Shown in pieces: positions 1-13,400 of a stretch of DNA of 64,000 nt (position 1 is the stretch's first letter; each line of letters opens with the position of its first letter). Made by a program: the position numbers and the translations under genes. The notes below the pieces were generated by a model, which saw only the letters and a program-made list of their open reading frames with translations, had not been told where the DNA came from and searched no databases. Source of the DNA: Oscheius tipulae (Eukaryota > Nematoda > Chromadorea > Rhabditida > Rhabditidae); NCBI GenBank assembly GCA_037178975.1, contig JASJZH010000004.1:11160001-11224000 (forward strand), written 5' to 3'.

Positions 1-151
1 ACTCTTTGGCAGGCTGTATTTACTCGTCCCGAAGTGAGGGCAAAAACCGGACCGTCAACTAGGTGGGGGAGGTCATGATGGTCATGACTGACTTGGCACA
101 GATGATGACATTTGGACTTTAACGGTAGTGAAACATTTCATTGCCGAGGAT

Positions 152-2447
152 TCAAAATTGTCGGAAATGCATGTCGTAAGTGAGAGTACCTTGCATCTTT
201 CCAATGTTCTTGGCCGCCATCATAGCCATGACGCTGTTGATTACAAGGGAAGTTCTCTGGAAATAAGATTGACCAGAGAGATAGAGAGACAGTAAGACAG
301 GGAGACATAGCGATAAGGTTAATTTTTCGAGGAAAAGAACAACCGGGCCGTGCTCAGCGTCCTCGACAGCCCTAGAAAACGCAAAACAAAAAAGTTGTCT
401 TCTGCGGGGATCAGACCTACAAACCTCGGTGACATGCGAACTCCAAGTGAATGCGGTAACTTCTAGAGCATTTGGATCGATAGGCATTTGGATCGATACC
501 CGATGCGGACAAAACTGTTTCCAGAGGTTTTCAAGGGTGCTAAACACGCTCCTGTTTGTCTTCGGCCAAACCATAAAGTTTCCCATTGTTGCACATTTCC
601 TTACTTAATGTAGATCTACGCTCACAATCAAAGAAAGAGAGACAGTGGTACCTTAATAGCGGCCAAAGTTCCCAGTATCCTTGTCAGTCTTTGCAATCTT
701 TCATTATTCAGCACTGTTGGAAACCGCTCAACAATCAACTCGTGCAGAATTCTCGTGTATCTAGAATTGGCCTGACGAATGATCTCTCGACCTTCTTCAG
801 AGATGTCAGGAGCTGAAAGTCTATTGAACTGCATCCTCTCAAAACCCACGAATCTGGAAAAGTATGAGCATCTTGAGAAGCATAACCTCATTTTCAGTGA
901 TTTTTAGTTCATTGAAGACCAGGATCACATGTTTTAGCATAAACTGAGAGACTTCATTGGCTAGAGAAGTACTGAAAACTGGTAATCCATTTTTCCGTTT
1001 GAACTTGCATTGGATTGTTTACATCTGAAGTAGACGGTTTGAAATGAAGACCATTCATGAACAAGAGGCCTTCTTTGATATCCAATTCGATCATTTTGTA
1101 GTGAATGGTCAACACACAAAGGTCGACCATATTGTAGCGACCGAGCTTGAGCTGAATGCTAACTATTAAAAGCCAGAACAAGACCTGACTCGGTCTTCTA
1201 CACCCAATCTATGGACTTCTGGAGCTGCTGTCATGAAATCAGCAAGAACTGTTGTTGATCTGCAGTAATGAGAGACCATGTAGCCGGTCATATCGTTGAC
1301 TTGGTGGGCTTTGTCCCAGGAAATCTGAAGATCTCTGTCTCTCTATCTCTTGGTCTCTCTGCCTTTCTGTTTATGAAACTTACAGCAGTTCTCGGAGAAC
1401 ATTGTTGAGAATATAGAAGTACATCGGCCAAAGTCATACTGATGTCTACTTTTATGTCAGGAACACGTAGAGATGGTCCTTCGCTGCACAACCTGAAGCC
1501 TTTTGCTTCGACAAGACTGTTAGTGTTTACTTTTCAAGGGCAATCAGAATCTCTGAAAACCTTAAAGCTGGCTGTCTGGCGTCCAGTTCCTTCACATAGT
1601 GGAAGCCAAGGGATACTGGCTTTCCGATCTTTCTCTGGAACAGGTTTACGACTTTTTGATGATCAAAATACCGTAATTGTTTGGAGCTCAACCCTGTTGA
1701 AGTAGCAAACTGCGGCTGTACCTTGCCTCCGGAACTTACCGACCTCGGTCGCTTCCATCTTCGACTCTTTACATTTCTGGAATCTGCAGGCTGCACATGC
1801 TTTTCTTGTTTCTGAATCAAACGCTTCGTATCGTAATGTCAAACACTTACTGGCATTAATAATACATTTCTTCTCGAAGTAGCAGGTGAACGGCTTGCCG
1901 CGGAGCAGAGCACGAGTGAAAAAGACACGGCAGCCTCTAAAGAGCGAGGGTTCAAAGACAGACAGAAAGTAAAATAATAGTCTTTTAACCCCAAAGTTGT
2001 CCATTTGTAGTACCCTCGTCGATGTGCTGGCGCCAAACAATGATGATGACCACTAGGCCAATGGCTACTCTCGTCTCTGCCGTACCGGCTCGGCGCGCCG
2101 GATAAAAGAATACCCCAAAAATGGGGCAACTTCGACATTACGTCCATATGCTGAGGTAATCGTAAGATCCGACCTTGTGAAAGCAAAAGCTGGATAATTC
2201 AATTTTGGAAAGCTTTCCTTTGAAGAGAACAATGTGAGCTCTTTATGTAATCTTTGACAGTCTGTAAGAGAACTTCAGGCAAGTGTCGATCCGTATTTTT
2301 ACACCTGTGTCCATTCTCGGAGCTCCACCAGTCATAGTAACAGAAGGAGACTTACTGGCAGGAATAAGCATTGTAGTGAAAGGTAGCACCAGAACTACCG
2401 CAGATGTGACAGAAGCCGTCGTACCATTGGGATGAAATTGAACTCAT
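152..2447 (-). CDS. Nuclear hormone receptor (nematode NHR, C4 zinc finger plus ligand-binding domain)
   Basis: Multi-exon gene for a ligand-regulated nuclear transcription factor. Exon 1 (2356-2447) starts M-S-S-I-S and carries the first zinc finger (FCHICGSSGATFHYNAYSC). Exon 2 from 1936 begins with the P-box GCRVFF. A 39-nt GTAAGT..TTCAG intron lies inside the second finger, and splicing it gives KTRKACAACRFQKCKESKM, the classic CxxCRxxKC end of the DNA-binding domain. Downstream exons on the same strand (about 1550-1690, 960-1180, 655-830, 152-257) have helical ligand-binding-domain character, for example ISEEGREIIRQANSRYTRIL, and the protein ends GKMQGTLTYDMHFRQF. A TTTCCAG acceptor just before the ATG suggests trans-splicing, and a TATATAAA lies near 2495. 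Exon borders in the ligand-binding half are approximate. Family call is firm; the individual NHR cannot be named. Confidence 0.85.
265..570. repeat. tRNA-derived divergent repeat, copy 1
   Basis: This copy sits in the last intron of the nuclear receptor. The left half resembles a tRNA read on the minus strand. The right half (about 480-566) keeps the tail ending in a short hairpin around CACGCTCCTG. It aligns by eye with the copies near 54.5, 56.9 and 63.4 kb and is more diverged than those. Confidence 0.5.
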
Positions 2448-2678
2448 CTGTACTGGAAATAGGACGTTGATCGGAAATCCGGGAGTCAAGCAAGGTTTTA
2501 TATAAAGCCTCATATCCTCCTCGTGTACAATGTTCGAGGATTTCTACACAATGGCGACGTACAAGAACTGGAGATTAATCCAAGAGAATCAACAATGAAA
2601 ATAACCAGATTATCCCAATTTACGACAGAGATCTACGTGATTTATTATAGAAAGAAAGTACAGGAACTACATTTCTAA

Positions 2679-5600
2679 TCAGGGTACACACCCGTCTTCA
2701 ATGACGAATGTTGGATTCGTAGAAAAGTAGACATTCAGCTTCGAGCCTCCAATTGAAGAAGAGTTCTCGGCGTGAGCATTGGCACACATGATTCCCGGGT
2801 TTTTGGGGTACTGTAACTGATTTGAAGGAAACAGAGAGATAGAGTGATAGAAAGAAAGAAAGACAGAGACGGAGAATTTGTATGACTCACCCCACATCGA
2901 TCCGGAGTCGTACACGTTATTTTCTCAATTTCTCCACGGAAAACGAATTTCCTGGCCAACTCGTAGTAGCATTTCTCGATGATCTCGTAGTAGAAAAATT
3001 TTTGCGGAAGTTGCATCCAGATTTTGGAGACATCCGGCTTCTTTTTCATTCTAAGAACATGGCGTATGGTCTTCTTTTTATCGGGGGCAAACCTGTCAAA
3101 GTCGTCTTGGATATCTTGTATGACCTCGACGGGCAACAGTGCCCGTTGTCGTAGATTGTTGTAGTAGGGTGTCGATTGAAAGTGGTAACTCGAAGATCCT
3201 TTTTCCTGAAATATGGTTATCTATTTTAAATTGTCCGCGCGCCTTTGTCTATCTGAAGCCGTCCCTGCGTAGCCGACCGCTTCCCTGCGTTTATGCCCCT
3301 CTATTGCAAGTGTATTGCTAAGAAGCGCCGTCGCCGCCAGTACGCGTGCCACATGCGTCTCGGGTTCGATTCCGCGCCGTAGGAAATTTTCCCGTTTGAT
3401 CGGTTTGCGATATCAGTTAAATGTCATTTTGTAGAGTTTGACGAGCTGAGTAAGAACGTCAAATGATAAAAGATAAAAGCAGAAAATTGTTGATTGTGGC
3501 CAGACTGACAGCTTAGAAGTGTACAAACTTCTACCGGGTTGAGGGCAGTAAGTGTCATTTTGTTGGTCACCGTTTGAGTCAGTGTTAGACCAAAAACTGG
3601 TATGCTACTCACAGTTGCCACTCGAACGGTATGTCTATTGTCGGAAAGATTCTCTGTCTTTAGCAAACATTTTACTGAAGAATGGGCAAGTTAGGCACCC
3701 GAAGAGGCGTAGAAGATAGTCTACCTTCGGGGCGGTAGACTAGCTTGTTGATGATATGGTAACCACGTAAATTTGGAGGGTAGGGGAGTGGATTCAACGA
3801 TTAAGAGAGACGTGGGTTTGAATGAATGAGAAGTATGTTCAAAGGATGGGAAGGACTTTCAAATATCGAAAGGCAAGTAGGATAGGAAGTTTTTTGAGGG
3901 ATGAGAAGTGGGTCACGCACAGACCCACAATGAACTTGATGTCTTACCTTGTGTAGTCTTTTCATATGAGTCATCATGTTCTGGTCGATAGGAACCTCAT
4001 ATCTGAAACAAACCGTCAACACCAAATCTTCGGTAGCCCTACTTCGAATACCCTTCAGATACCTTCATCGGCCAGTGTAGCCAAGTATGATTCAGGAACT
4101 TTGGTCTGGCCACAGTTTTCCCAACTTCGTCCTTCGGCGTCTCTTTCTGATATGCCAAGGAAGAAGCCAAGTGTCTTAGAGAGAATCTTTCCGGCTCGAA
4201 ATCTGAAAAATTGTCCTCTTACAGTAGCCAACATAATTACATGTCTTCAAATGAGCATTTCGCTTGAGGTAGAAGATATAAGCAGTCATCTGCTGATTGC
4301 TAAAGAAGTGTTCAAACTCCTCCTTGTAATTTCCCGCCAATTGTGGAATGACTATTTCGTCCTGGTCGAAAAAAGCTATAAAATCCGCGGATTCCTTGTA
4401 TTGGAGGAGACAGTCGGTCTGGGCTGCCTCCTGAGCCCGGAAACTTATGTCATTGTTTGGATTGAAGTCGTTGTGATTGGATTGGGCCATTCGTAACCAC
4501 GGCTCCATTTTTAGATAGTCCTGAAATTCCCATTTTCCCGTGGGAAGGTATACCTACCTCTTTCTCGTACTCTACCATCAGCTTTAGCAATGGATCTATC
4601 ATTGAACGGACGTAGACATGGAGAAAACTACCGTATCTGAAAGGGAAAAGAGATCAGATACTTTTGCAGGACCCATTTTTTGGCAATGTGTACTTGGAAA
4701 AGAAGGTACTGCCATTGTTCATTGACCATCAGTGGAGAGATGCACATGACTACGTCTCTTCTCTTGTAGGACACTGTTTTAAAGGGGATCTGAAAGCAGT
4801 ACGGTCAATAAAAGTTTTCAGTATTACTGTGATAGACTGATAGGCTGACAGGACAATGGAAAGATGACATGGTGTGAGGACCAGAGAAAACAGTAACTGT
4901 GTGAGTTGCAGACTGACAGAGTCCTGGTCTAGAATTTCGGATGATAAATTTGGGTGTTTAGGATGCACCAAGTTGGCAGAGTGACAGGAATAAAGAAAAG
5001 GAACATGAAGACAGACACGAACTAATGACAACAGGGATGGTTTCAAGGAGAAGATGACAAGCCAAGCAAGTTGACAGAGACATATATTGATCGCCTAGTA
5101 AACGATCGGAATTGTAGCTTCTTGGTATATTAGGCATGAGGAATGTTTGTACAAGTTTCTTACTCTTGGGTACTCTAAGTGTGTGGGAAATACCTTTTTT
5201 TTCACTTTTTTGGATCAGATCCATACCCAAGAGTAAGAAATTAGTAGAAATAGGTTCCCCATTCTTAATATACCAAGAAAACACGATATCCAATCATTTA
5301 CAAGCCATTTTCATGATTTTGGATGCCGCAGTATGCTTTCGCCCACCTCTGGGAGAAAGTTAACCCGCCCAATAGTGATATTGAGCTATGTATCATGATA
5401 TGTGAAGTATCAGGGGGAAGATACGTTGAAGCTGCAAGAGAAAAACAAGGTGAGAGAGACAGCGTTTCGCTACTTGCTACTACTGTCCTGATAACCAATT
5501 CTCCGTCAAACTGTCTTTGCTACTGCCGGTGAAAACGAAACTGTACCACAGGAATTTGCCAAATATACATGAGAATCAAACTACATACAGGGAACCCATA

Positions 5601-6210
5601 ACTACACTAACCTGATGAAAATGCTCATCTCCCAATGCGATACTCAGTGCATTCATATTTGGAACCATTTGCATAGTGAGAAAGTATGCGTCTAGAACAC
5701 AGCTCCTTTCCCATTCTGGTGAAACTCTATTCTTCTGTCATCAACCTCTGTAATCTCCTACTTTTCTGATGCACCACTCCTGATTACAGCTTCCTTATTG
5801 TTAATCCCCATTAACTTTACTTCTGGATGACTCCACTCGAATCTGTCCCACGCGACGAAGACAAGAGCCACGGCATTTTCTCCTAAACTGAAAAATGAGG
5901 ATAAAATCGGGCTAGGATCTTCGGGAGCTGGGTATATATCATGATCTTGTCGTTGATTCACTGTCTCAAACGGGGAAGGTCAAGAAAGTCGAAGTTACCT
6001 TTCGGATTTCGGGTAATAGTAAGCTGAAATAAGCCAGAAGTCGTCTGTGGTCTGCGGAGCGTACCAACCGCAATTTTTAAGAAGTCGGTGTCTGGAGAAA
6101 GTGACAGAAAAAAAGGCCTGAACTTACAATACGAGGCCCCAAAAAATCACAATTAGGAGTATAAAAAATGCTTTAAGAAGCCGCTGGGGACGGAAACATG
6201 TTGTAGACAT
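2679..6210 (-). CDS. GT92 (DUF23) family glycosyltransferase, type II membrane protein, copy 1
   Basis: Predicted Golgi or secretory glycosyltransferase of family GT92, which in nematodes includes the galactosyltransferase GALT-1 type. The chosen ATG at 6210 gives M-S-T-T-C followed by one hydrophobic signal anchor (RLLKAFFILLIVIFWGLVL) and then DDFWLISAYYYPKSE. Further exons carry SLGENAVALVFVAWDRFEW, then the family hallmark AQTDCLLQYKESADFIAFFD continuing DQDEIVIP (DxD-like), then KKTIRHVLRMKKKPDVSKIW, ending PTFVIEDGCVP before the stop at 2679. It is paralogous to the gene at 14.8-17.8 kb: same architecture and near-identical ends (FVIEDGCxP). Exon borders between about 3.2 and 5.7 kb are approximate. 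A long intron near 3.2-3.9 kb holds a weak tRNA-like remnant around 3300-3385. Acceptor sugar unknown. Confidence 0.85.
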
Positions 6211-7437
6211 CAGCCGGCGGTATGTGTCGACCTTTCTCCACGCCTGTCAAGACATTAAGATGAGCAGCCACGATAACCCGATATACGTGCACGATAACCA
6301 ATGGGTTTTTTAATGTTTCGGAGGGAAGGATGGCAATTTTTGATTGGATAAGGGCTTCTTTTTCGAGTGTTGAAGATAACGAGACAGCTACAGAGATACT
6401 TTTTTGGTCTGAAATCATAGGTCTCTTAAATTCATAGACATGGCGACCAATTTTTCAACCAACTTAGGCAGTTTTCCGCCCACCGATGCAAGTTCACTTT
6501 TTCCTATCAAGAAGGAACATCTCGGTCTCTGTCCATGCTTGAACGATTCAGGCTATAATAAATTGTGAATTGAAGCGTAACTAACGACAGATATTGTCAG
6601 AGAATCCTGGAGTACAGTTCCTGATGCAGAAATAGGACAAAGATTAGCCAGATTTCAATAACAGTCACGCTAAACTGTAAACCTGAAGCTGTGGGTTCTA
6701 GGGCTTGTTCACTTGGACACAACCGTAGCAACTCAGCTTTCTTTCAGACTCTTGAACTGTTTGTCTCTTTTCTACTGAGCTAGTCAAATCCTGCCAATGA
6801 TAACATTTGGCAGTACAGGCTCCCGTATAGTGTTTGACATGTGGGACTAAGAGATATCAGATGACAATTGTAAAGACAGGTTCTTTGGCTTCTACCTATG
6901 CAATTAGTTCGCTGACCAAAGAAAAGACAGGGCCATGCCCGCTGTTTACACGTAACTGTGCGTTAGTTACTAATCTGGCATAGTTCGAATTCGAAGTGTC
7001 AACATTAGTACTTCTGTGTTATGTTTTTTGATATTGCTGTTTTGCCACTCTTTTCATGGGAAAACTAATTCACAATATAAAGAATGACCTAAAGTATGGC
7101 GTGAAACAGAACGAGTTCGATAGAGTGACAATAGGGCGCTTCTCTGGTTTGAGCGGGAAAACAATCTTCATACTTAGACATCGCGTTTTTAAATACCACT
7201 TTAGACATGACTTTGAGGCTAATTTCTTTTTTTTTTTAAATTTTATACATTAAAAATCTTCAAGGTTCTGCCGCTTTAGCTGTCTAGCCTACGAGCAACA
7301 ACATCAGTCATAGTAGCTGACCTATCATTTTTGTGATTAGGATGCACGTTTTTCGCAGTATCGATTTTCCTTTCTTTGAATCTTGTTTTGATCTTTATTA
7401 TTTCTGTTCCTCTCCTCTGACTCGCAACTTTTTAGCC
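6211..7437. other. Intergenic gap between divergent genes
   Basis: About 1.2 kb between the starts of a GT92 gene (minus) and the ELYS-like gene (plus). I see AT-rich DNA, a poly-T run near 7231, and no convincing coding exon or RNA gene. It presumably holds both promoters (inference). Confidence 0.5.
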
Positions 7438-10400
7438 ATGTTAGCCGCTGCACAGGCTAACATTCCTCCTGAACTGAGGCAACGCTTGGAAGTTGTGGCC
7501 GGTTCTGTCAAACCGTTAGGCTTGACCGGTTTTGGAAAGGATAACAAACCGACCGTAAAGTTTCTGACTTTTCCTTCAGGTATAGGTTAAAATTAATTTT
7601 GTTCAGTACTTTTTCAAGGCTTGGCAACGGATTATCAGGTCGTGTTCTGTGGAAATGTACTCACAGTCAATAGAGTTCGTCGTCGGGCCACTGTCTATAG
7701 CTATAGGCTGCCAGTAGGGGTTGAAATCGTCGCTGTTGAGTATCTTCAGACCCTTGGTGAGTCTCTGTCTCTGTCTCTGGCTGTCTCTCTGTCTCCCTTT
7801 CTAGTAATCTTTTTCAGCCAGTAAATTCGGCCTCGCCGTTCTCTACAACGATGGAGATCAAGCCTTTCTGGCTCGTCTAGTTCACAACGGAGACAAACTG
7901 AAATCTGCCCACGAGACAGTCATCCCGTATCCTGTAAGTCACGGCTTCTCATAGAAAAATCATACATTTAGGGCTCCTGCTTGAAAGTAGTAATCGACGA
8001 TGTCGATATAGTACAAACTGCCGCCTCTCTGAATGAGAGAATGCGACAATGGTGTAACATTGTCGTGGTGGGAACCCAGTTTGGCCATGCCTACGTTTTC
8101 TACCTTCCGGAGAACTCTGATTGGACACCCGAAACCCAGCCGGAGGCTAGGAAACTGACTGATGCACTATGTTTGTCCTTTTTCTTTGGTCTAACTTTCT
8201 CGTTTTCAGTCTCCTTCCATCGCGGCAAAAAGTTCCTCTATCGTGTTGAGGGACGACACGACGTTGTCAAAGAACCCTCAGAGGTTCGGGTCACCTCCAT
8301 TGCATACATTCCCCGCTCCTGCGATCTTCTCCTAGGGCTTTCGTTTGGCGGAATTGTACAAGTCGGCTTCACACCGACGGGGGACATGTAAGAATTTCGT
8401 TCTTTTCAGTCCCAGAGACAGGATTTGAACTTTTTCAATTCCATAGAGCAAGTTTTTAGAGCTGCCAACGTCTTCCAATGCTCCTCCCCGGTCTGTCACC
8501 TTGTTCCCATGCTGCCACACGACGATCCAAATATGAACGTCTGGTTTTGGGCCTTCCATGGAGAACGAGGAAAGACGGTCGTGATGGTCCTCTACGAGGG
8601 ATCCTATCGTGTCGTAGGACAAGAGAACGTACCCACAAGGGATCGGGAGTTCCGGAAGGCTATGTTCTACCCCAGAATGGCTGATCAGTTGGCTGGAAAG
8701 GGAACGACGGCGGAGTGGATCTGTGCCCATACTTTGGCGAGGGAGAGGAAGCTGGATGACTTGACAAGGATTGGAGATACTGCAGGACCGAACTCTACTC
8801 TGAATGGTGCGTCCAGAGAGGCAGAGATGCAGAAAACTCCTCTACAATTACCACGCTTTTCACTAGTAATTTTTAGACTTCTAAAGCTGCTTTCGGGTTG
8901 AAAGTTGGCGAAAGAACGTCAGAACAATAGTTAGCGCCTTCAGAAGCACCGTTAGAGGTAAAAAAAAAAAAGTCTCCGAATCATAGGGTTTCCCGCAAAC
9001 TCCTAGCTTTTAGTAATCATTATCTCCGCCTCTGTGAAAACAGCAGTCGGGCAACTTTTGAATAGAGCAGCGAGAATTGTATCTGTGAGTGGGGTTTGAT
9101 AGTGACAGAAAGAAAAAGGAGAGTGTCTTTTCATGACTGTCCCTCCTGCTACCTTAGTGAGACAGAGTGGCATTAAGAATCTTTTCAGACACCGACCTCG
9201 ACATTTCTCAAATCTTTTTTTCTTATATTGATGCAAGGGGCATTACGAAGTTCGGCATCTTTGATCTCAACACCTACTACTATAAACGCCTCAATGAACG
9301 TCCAATTCCTGACAGTACCCCGGCCAAGCAATGTCCCTATCTCATCGATGTAGCCCTGGAGTCTACGGAAACTGCCAAATCTTTGGAAAACATTACGGTA
9401 ACTGTTCCTCTAATCCTTAAAATAGTTTATAGGACATCATGGTCGACTGCTCCTACATTACACGCTTCCAGTTCTTGGCGGACGATCCCGAGCAGCAGAT
9501 TTATGCTTCTGGACTTAATGTAAACCCACATTTTTTTTTTGCATAACCTTCGCAAATCAGATGAACAGAATCTACGTCGGTTCTTTCACTGCTAGCGCAA
9601 CTTTCCAGCTCCGTAGTCTGCCATCCCAGGTGTTGGAAAGTATCTACGAAAATCTCAATTCTTATACAAGAAACTGGAGAGATGCAGCCCAGGGACTACT
9701 GGCCGTTGGACTGATGCCATTGCCACTGGAAGTCAGTGCTTCAGTTCAGGTATCTCATTTTCTTAAAAATAGTGACAAATAGACAGAGAGACACAGTGGC
9801 ACAGAATTCCAGAGACAGGGATACAGAGACAGAGATTATGAAGATGCAAAACTTAGGGAGGAAGTGCCTCGACTCTCCTTTACGGTGTCACCAGCTACGA
9901 GATGGTCATGACAGCTGCCATTCTCTATGGCTACACCGATTCTGTTGTCGACTTGATCAAAGAAACCAAAGACGCCAACTGGTCGTCTGTCAGGAACAAA
10001 AGTGAATGGATGTGGTTAGAGATACAGAGAGCTAGGAACAAGGTTGATATACTGAGTGAGTACCTTCTTCTTTCCGGAGTTTGTTCACTTGTTCAGACGA
10101 TGTACTGTTCTCTGAAGCTGCTAAAGAACTGTCTGTTGATCAGAAACGTCAGCTTCGTCAACTGAACGCTGTGCTGAGATCCGCTAAACGAATCTATCGA
10201 GCCATACAGGAGAAATATATTGAGTGGGAAAAAGCGGACATTGTTCCAAGTAAGTCTTTCTGTCTCTATCTCTGTCTAAACATTTCCTTTCAGGGATTTT
10301 GGTCCTCGAGATCGAAAGCCAACTTGCCGCTGTCAACAACGTTTCCGACTTTTCCAACTGCATCCGCAACCTCTACACAATGAAGTACTTGCCCCTGGGA

Positions 10401-13400
10401 GAAAGAAACACTGAAGAGAGACAGATTCTCGAAGACATGGTTCATGAGAGACGCAAGAAGCTGAGGTTTGTCCATCCGGTATTACGAGAACCACCAGTTT
10501 AGAAATCTCCCCTCTCCAAGGAACCTCTTCATCGACGACATCGTAGCCAAAATGCAGAAGATTGAACCTGAGGAACCGTTTTGGCTTGACCAGGAGGGCG
10601 AGGAGTGGTATCCACCAGCTGTTCACGTAGTTTCTTTGTGCTTGTCTCTTCAAAACTTTTTCAGAACGCCGTGACCCCTCTTCTTAAGGCCACGTACCAC
10701 GATAGGCTAAAGCAGGAGTTCATCATCTACTATACAATTGACCTCGTGATGGCCAAGAAGACTCTTCAGGCTGGGATCAATGAGCCGGACATGCGAAAGA
10801 TCATCTTCCATGTCACGGAAATCCTGGACGATGTTCTTCGAATTGAAGAAAAGGAGATAAAAGCAGTTTTTGACAAATGGCACCGGGAGCAGAAGCTGGT
10901 AGTCAAAGAGGTGGTCGAAGAGCCAATGGCTGTTTCTCATACCGTAATGGAGGTTTTGGAGATGAAGCTGGGGAGTCTGCTCAAGAAGGCTGAGAAGCTG
11001 ACAGAGGAGGAAGAGAGTAATCTTAAAGGTTAGACTCAAAGTTTTTAAAACAGGAATCTGAATGTTTTAGCTCTGTGCAACAAGATTCCGTATGGACAGT
11101 TCCGATATCAACTGTATCTCATTGAGAGAAGTCGGTATAGTGATGTGGAAATTGTGAGTTGGCTAATGAGGCCTAGAGAGACGGAAAGACAGAGACATCT
11201 CCCGTTTTCAGCTCACAGTCCCCAGCAACGTTCACAATCGCCATGTTGAACTCTACGCCAAAGCCCTCCCTGCAATTCGCAAAGTCAAACAGTATCTTCA
11301 GCCCCTAGTGAGAGTCAACAATGGACCACAGTTCCCTCAAGAAGTTGTCGAGAAGTTCGGACTTTTTGGTAGGTTCTTCTCAAGTTCGTTGGCTGATTCG
11401 CAATTTCAGTACCATCAGAAAAACCGCTGGCAATTCAAGGAAAAAGAGCAGCAGCTGGAGCGAATGTTCCTTTATACAAACGGGTTCGAAAGCTGCCGGT
11501 TGTCGAACGATTGGCTGTTGAGCCTGAAGAAGTGGAAATTTGTCAGATCCAGGAGGTGAGTTTTTTAAATTTAAAGAGTGAAGAGGACAGAGAGACAGGC
11601 AGTTGGCTGCAATTCATTTCGAGCGCTTTTCAGGTCGTCTCAACTCCTCAAAGAGGAGATGAAACTGAGGTACCTGTCACTCCGGTCATGAACAAGTAGG
11701 ATAGGCGTGAAGAATAGAATATAGCAAGGTTTTCAGACTTGATGAAGAGACAAAACAGAAGATCAGCTCAATTCTTCGAACCCCGACTTCGAGAAGAGCC
11801 CGAGCTGCCGCGGCTGCCGAAGGACAGACTGGAGTTGAGGTCACTCCCGAAACCCAAGTTTTCTTGCCAGCTCCCCACAGTATTTTAAAAACGCCTATTC
11901 GTCGTGGTGGTAAGAAATATACGATATGTTTTTGGAATAGACAATCTTCATTTCAGAGCATACCACTCCAAGCAGAGGACGTCTTCGTTGGGACCCGGAG
12001 TTTGTTGAGCCCTCGATTGACAATACTACTGTCAGTTCGGTGACAGAGTCATCAAAACATGTGGCATTTGAATCTTTGCCGGTAAGTTTTTACAGAGTGA
12101 AATAGAAACACTCTCACTTGAAATTGATGGGATCCTAGCGTTATTGTACCTGTTCCAGCAGCACAAAAATGGGCGAAAGAACCTTTTATCATCAAAAATA
12201 TAAACTTTTTTGTCGGCGGGATCCGAATCAGGAACCACCCCCAGCCTGCTGACTCCAAGAAATAATAATAATTACTTGACCATAGGGTGCTTGCGTCTCC
12301 CCGTTGCATCTCGCCGCGCCGGATTCATAGGGTCCGCAGAAAAGGATTTTCTTAGCTTTGAGGTAGTCGTAGTTTCCGACCCTGTGAGAACAGTGGTTGG
12401 ACAAATTTTTGCTAGCCTTTCCTAGAGGAAAGCAACAAGAAACTTTGTTTTGATTGATTTTACAATACAGTAATCCTATAAAAAAGACAGAGGCAACGTA
12501 TCTTTCAGGAACCAGTCAACCCTGAAGAAGTCTCTCAAACTGTCGAAGGACAGTCAGAGGATTCAAACGAGGATGTAGAAGACTCTGACAGTTCCATAGG
12601 TTCCGGAAAAGAATCTGAGCCGATACTTGAGAAATTGGAAGACGTCGAATCTGAAAGTGTTTCGCAAACTATTGAAGAGCAATCCGACGGCTCAGTTGAC
12701 GGCGAGGGAGACGTTGAAACTTATGAGGATACCGGGAAAGAGACTGAACAAGTGGTAGACGATCAAGAAGAGGAGATTGAGCAAACAGAAAATGTGGCAA
12801 CTCCAGGAGAGGAATCCGGAGAGGAAGAACAGAAGGGAGAGGTAAGGATCCACATTTTTGAGATCTCTCTCTTAATTCAGGTTGATGAACCTGAAATAGT
12901 TCAAACACCAGAACAGACGACTGCAGTTCGGTTAGTTGACTACTCCATTGCTGAGTCTACCTTCGCAGCTACTCCAGTATCCCCTGTTTTTCACTCCTAA
13001 GTACAAAATACATTCAGACCCGAACTAATATCGAGAAGACTGTCCTCTCAAGGAAATGGATCGAAGATGACGGTATCGAAAGGTCTTTTGAACAACAGGA
13101 AGACGAGACGGAAGAAAAGACTGATGAGACAGGGACAGTAACAGTTACCACAGCGAGGGTGGTTATAGAGGTAGGGCAGTCACGGACCTGAACAAGTTAC
13201 TTTGTTCAGACTATCGAAACTGCCCCAGCAGCTGTCTCCGGGACTCCTTCTCCAGAATCTACTGTCAGAGTAGAAGAACCAACAATTCCAAAGAATTCTC
13301 AGATCCGAAAACCATCTCCTGGCCAGACTATAGCATCCAGATTCTGTCTCCGAGTTACAAAGAGTCCTCTCCGTGCCAAATTGATTCGGAATCCTCTGAG

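Noticed and set aside
3300-3385. Possible tRNA gene (GGGTTCGATTCC present)
   Set aside because: B-box-like motif only; no matching A-box or acceptor stem. At most a worn tRNA-derived fragment.
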